A stretch of DNA of 11,613 bases from Conidiobolus incongruus B7586 (lineage: Eukaryota; Entomophthoromycota; Entomophthoromycetes; Entomophthorales; Conidiobolaceae): contig JNEM01016269.1 of NCBI GenBank assembly GCA_000697335.1, forward strand, positions 1-11,613, given 5' to 3'. Made by a program: the position numbers and the translations under genes. Positions 9,246-11,613 of the stretch are shown in pieces (position 1 is the first letter of the stretch; every line of letters begins with the position of its first letter). Below the pieces are notes generated by a model. The model worked only from the letters and a program-made list of their open reading frames with translations. It had not been told where the DNA came from and searched no databases.

Positions 9246-10248
9246 CCTTTCTAAAAAAATCTAATTTTATATTAATTAACTCAATAAAAAAAATAAATCC
9301 ACTTATAATATTGCTAAAATTACTATTGTTAACTAGTTTACTATAGTTAAGGTTATTTAGAATAGTAATAAAAACATAATTAAACTTAAACTTAAATATA
9401 CTAAGATATTAAATGAATATGATAAGAAGTATATCTAAGGGTTAATTAATATAGGTAAATATAATATTATTATAGAAATATAATATGAATTAAAAAACTA
9501 TTCAAGAATATTAGTTAATACTAATAATATTATATATGTTTTACATTAGTATAGATACCACTAACATCTTAAGAAAAAACACCTTTAATTAAAGAAATCC
9601 AATTATAAAGCTAGGTAAAAGTTTAAATGTCACTATTAATATTAAACTAACATTAATTAGAATAAGATTTTTAAGTTTAATAAAACAAAAATATATTTTA
9701 GTTAATTTAATAAAAAAACTAAATATTTTAGAAAAATACAAAATTAATTTATAATCATTATATTAATATTACTTAAAAATATAATCATAAGATAATTATT
9801 ATTTAAGAATGTATATTGTCTGTAAGTGTAAAATATCTTTGTAAAATTAATGGGGGAATTAATATTAAGATAAACTAAAGTATTTTAAATAATAAATTGA
9901 AAAAAACCATTTAATAGTATAGGTTAAACAAATCTGATTTTATTTTTCAATAAGATTATATATTTTGTTATATTATAGCTTTTATTACCAAATAGCTTAA
10001 AATAATAAGATAATAGTTATAAATTAGCTTTTTTAATCTCCTATCCTTAATCTAATTAAATATTTTTAAGATTAGTTAAAAAAAGTTATTAAAGCTTTCC
10101 CACTAGCAAAAAATTTAAATCAACTTTAAAAATATGTTCAAGAAGCATAAAACAAGATTAACCCTTTTTAATATAAGAAATTAATTGATTCTATACCCTA
10201 CAAACTTAAATAAGTTAAAAAGCTAAAGGTAAATACACTAGGTTTTAA
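9246..10248 (+). pseudogene. Tc1-like (DD34E) transposase remnant, non-functional
   Basis: Reading through stops gives about 330 residues, the normal size for a Tc1-like transposase. The N-terminal frame (9250 to about 9750) shows NIAKITIVN (compare IAKITGVS, DNA-binding helix-turn-helix), VLH at 9538-9546 (compare VLHxxGYR), KKSNYKAR, then KIFKFNKTKIYF where the family has VIFSDETKI. The first catalytic Asp is therefore AAT (Asn, 9679-9681). In another frame, LCKINGGINIKI is followed by NKSDFIFQ, a TAA, then D: the family's FIFQQDN, with the second Asp kept at 9954-9956. SPILNLIKYF at 10037 corresponds to SPDLNPIEHLW, with the catalytic Glu turned to Lys (AAA, 10058-10060). The distance between the second and third acidic sites is 104 bases, which fits 34 intervening residues once one frameshift is allowed. 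It ends with KLIDSIPYKL and AKGKYTRF (10222-10245). Many Gln and Trp codons are stops. Confidence 0.9.
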
Positions 10249-10420
10249 TTTTTTTTATCACCAAAAACCTACAAATTTTAAACCTATCTTAAATAAAATT
10301 TAAGGGTTTATATTTTAACCAATTAATAATTAAATATCATTATAAAATTATTTATATTATTAATAATTATAATAGATTTTAATTATATAATTTAAGTTTA
10401 TTTTATTAATTATTAATCAA

Positions 10421-10477
10421 GTTATTAGTAAAAATATAAGTGTTTTTGATTTTATAACTTACTTTTATAGGTTAATA
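10421..10477 (-). repeat. 3' terminal inverted repeat of the Tc1-like element
   Basis: This is the partner of 8910-8966, with 44 of 57 bases matching in reverse complement and no gaps. It is followed by TA at 10478-10479. An equivalent copy sits at 11134-11190, at the end of the downstream partial element. Confidence 0.87.
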
Positions 10478-10549
10478 TATTATATTAATTTTACCCAAAA
10501 GTATAATAATAATTTAAATATTATTTATGGAAATATATTAACTTTATGT

Positions 10550-10976
10550 TTAAAGCATCTTTATAAAATTAATAAGGGTATTAATATTAAAATATATTAA
10601 AGTATTCTAAACAATAAATTGAAAAAAAATTGAATAATATAGGTTAAACAAATTTGATATTATTATTTCATCAGATAATACCTTTTGTTATACTATACCT
10701 TTTATTACCAAATAGCTTAAAAATAACAATATAATAGTTATAAAGTGGGTTTTTAATCTTTTAACTTTAACCTACTTAAATATCTTTAATATTAATTAAA
10801 AAGTAATTAAAGCTTTTCTACTAACAAAAGATTTAAATTAGCTTTAGGAATATATTTAAAAAGTATAGAAAAAGATTAAGCTATTTTAGTGTAAAAAGTT
10901 AGTTAATCCTATACCCCACAAATTTAAAGAAGTTAGAAAGGCTAAAGGTAAATATATTAGGTTTTAGTTTTTTTAT
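10550..10976 (+). pseudogene. C-terminal half of a Tc1-like transposase (second copy), non-functional
   Basis: The relic covers the catalytic core from the second Asp to the C-terminus. It contains SDNTFCYTIPFITK at 10671 onward (the family has QQDNAPCHTAK), which keeps the Asp and the following Asn (10674-10679). Further on it contains AFLLTKDLN, CKKLVNPIPHKFKEVRKAKG and GKYIRF near 10945-10965. Unlike the first copy it has an intact reading through the HKFKEVRKAKGKYIRF segment, where the first copy lacks one base. It has its own stops where the first copy keeps Gln (for example TAG against CAA in the DLNQL segment), so the two were mutated at least partly independently. The DNA-binding N-terminus and the first Asp are missing. 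Confidence 0.83.
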
Positions 10977-11133
10977 CATCAAAAACCTATAAATTTATAA
11001 TGTAAGTAAAATTTAAAGATTGATATTTTAGAAAATAAATAACTAAATATCATTATTTAATGATTAAAATTATAAATAAATATGATAGATTTTAATCATT
11101 TAATTTAAGTTTATTTTATTAAATATTAATTAA

Positions 11134-11190
11134 GTTATTAATAAAAATATAAGTCTTTTTGATTTTATTTGGAATTTTTATAAGTTAATA
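11134..11190 (-). repeat. 3' terminal inverted repeat of the partial Tc1-like copy
   Basis: The 57 bases have the same length as, and clear similarity to, 10421-10477. They pair in reverse complement with the 5' repeat at 8910-8966, giving a potential outer element of 2281 bp (8910-11190) that shares one 5' end with two alternative 3' ends. Confidence 0.75.
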
Positions 11191-11613
11191 TATATATATT
11201 TATAATTTTTTATTATATTACTTATTTACTTACCAAATTTTATAATAGTAATATTGCAGATTAATTTATATATTTGTATATTTATTCATCTTATATAATT
11301 ATTTTAAATATTAATGATATTTGAAAATTTAAGATGATTTAATTTGATTTAATAATCAAACTGATCAATTTTTTATAAATAATTGATTAAATTATTTTTA
11401 ATAATTTCTGAAAATAAAAATATAAACTTTATTAACCTTATATTCAAATATATCATTATTGTTTAATTATTCAATAATATATATATTTAAAAGTTGGTTA
11501 ATTTATATGTTTATAATATTATTAAATAATTATCATCAGAATTATAAAACTAGAAAAATATTTCTAAAGTTTGATATTATAATATTTTATATTATATAAA
11601 ATTAATAAATACT
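11191..11613. other. AT-rich noncoding DNA, right end
   Basis: I see no gene or transposon motif. CpA and TpG words (TCAA, TTGA, ATGAT) are common again, as in the left arm, suggesting that this stretch is background and not transposon-derived. Confidence 0.6.

Larger units (their letters stand above)
8910..10477 (+). mobile_element. Full-length decayed Tc1-like element (DD34E type), about 1568 bp
   Basis: The element is bounded by inverted repeats at 8910-8966 and 10421-10477. It is flanked by TA on both sides (8908-8909 and 10478-10479), as expected from the TA target-site duplication of the Tc1/mariner superfamily. Inside is a transposase relic at about 9246-10248, with about 280 bases before it and 173 after it up to the terminal repeats. 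The total length matches a typical 1.5-1.7 kb Tc1-like element, so it looks complete in outline though thoroughly mutated. Its 3' half is repeated directly downstream. Confidence 0.85.
9765..11190 (+). repeat. Tandem direct repeat of the Tc1-like element's 3' half, period about 713-725 bp
   Basis: Unit 1 (about 9765-10477) and unit 2 (about 10490-11190) align along their whole length. The anchor AGGTTAAACAAAT lies at 9921 and 10641, GCTAAAGGTAAAT at 10222 and 10941, and GTTAATA at 10471 and 11184, so the offset drifts from 725 to 713 through small indels. By eye identity is about 80%. Similarity to the element's 5' half is absent from unit 2, so this is either a tandem duplication of the 3' half or a 5'-truncated second copy abutting the first. 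Confidence 0.85.
10490..11190 (+). mobile_element. Partial second copy of the Tc1-like element (3' half only)
   Basis: This segment begins about a dozen bases after the 3' end of the full-length element and has no 5' terminal repeat and no DNA-binding half. Its right end (11134-11190) matches the 3' terminal repeat of the first copy and is followed by TATATA. The absence of a 5' terminal repeat argues against an ordinary transposition into the first element. Tandem duplication, or unequal exchange followed by decay, explains it better. Confidence 0.8.

Noticed and set aside
5943-10248. Functional transposases under a ciliate-type genetic code with TAA and TAG read as Gln
   Set aside because: Conserved Trp codons are also TAA/TAG, catalytic Asp/Glu codons have become Asn or Lys, and frame changes are present. 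Reading the stops as Gln does not restore a plausible protein.
1-11613. Mitochondrial or plastid genome fragment
   Set aside because: The base composition would fit some mitochondria, but there are no tRNA, rRNA or respiratory genes in 11.6 kb, and Tc1/mariner elements belong to nuclear genomes.

Overview
This window is extremely AT-rich DNA, roughly 85-90% A+T in the lines I counted by hand. I see no intact protein-coding gene, tRNA, rRNA or CRISPR array. What can be recognised is a graveyard of class II DNA transposons, all on the + strand and all in the right half. The presence of Tc1/mariner-superfamily elements makes this nuclear DNA of a eukaryote. The elements carry a decay pattern resembling fungal repeat-induced point mutation (RIP), which makes a fungus the best guess. 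Other AT-rich eukaryotes remain possible, and the species cannot be named from this sequence.

Layout. Positions 1-4160 and 4180-5800 are featureless AT-rich DNA with a few small hairpins. At 4161-4179 lies an exact 19-base copy of the Tn5 mosaic end used in Nextera-type library adapters. It is almost certainly a laboratory or assembly artefact, so sequence left and right of it may not be neighbours in the genome. From about 5801 to 6955 (copy A) and 7410 to 8590 (copy B) lie two collinear remnants of one mariner (DDD-type) element. From 8910 to 10477 lies a full-length but decayed Tc1-like (DD34E-type) element with 57-base terminal inverted repeats and a TA target duplication. Directly after it, 10490-11190 repeats its 3' half, including the 3' terminal repeat, as a tandem or 5'-truncated second copy. 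The remaining 11191-11613 is again plain AT-rich DNA.

Decay. In the transposase remnants, stops sit where the families have Gln or Trp, and catalytic Asp/Glu codons have turned into Asn/Lys. These are C-to-T and G-to-A changes. Hand counts of dinucleotides give a (CpA+TpG)/(ApC+GpT) ratio of about 0.47 inside the Tc1 remnant (9241-9720) against about 1.5 in the left background (1-480). RIP acts on linked duplicates, and the elements here occur as two linked pairs, which fits. None of the transposases can be functional. I found no sign of a new biological system; the points worth attention are the adapter scar, the RIP-like contrast and the structure of the Tc1 tandem duplication.
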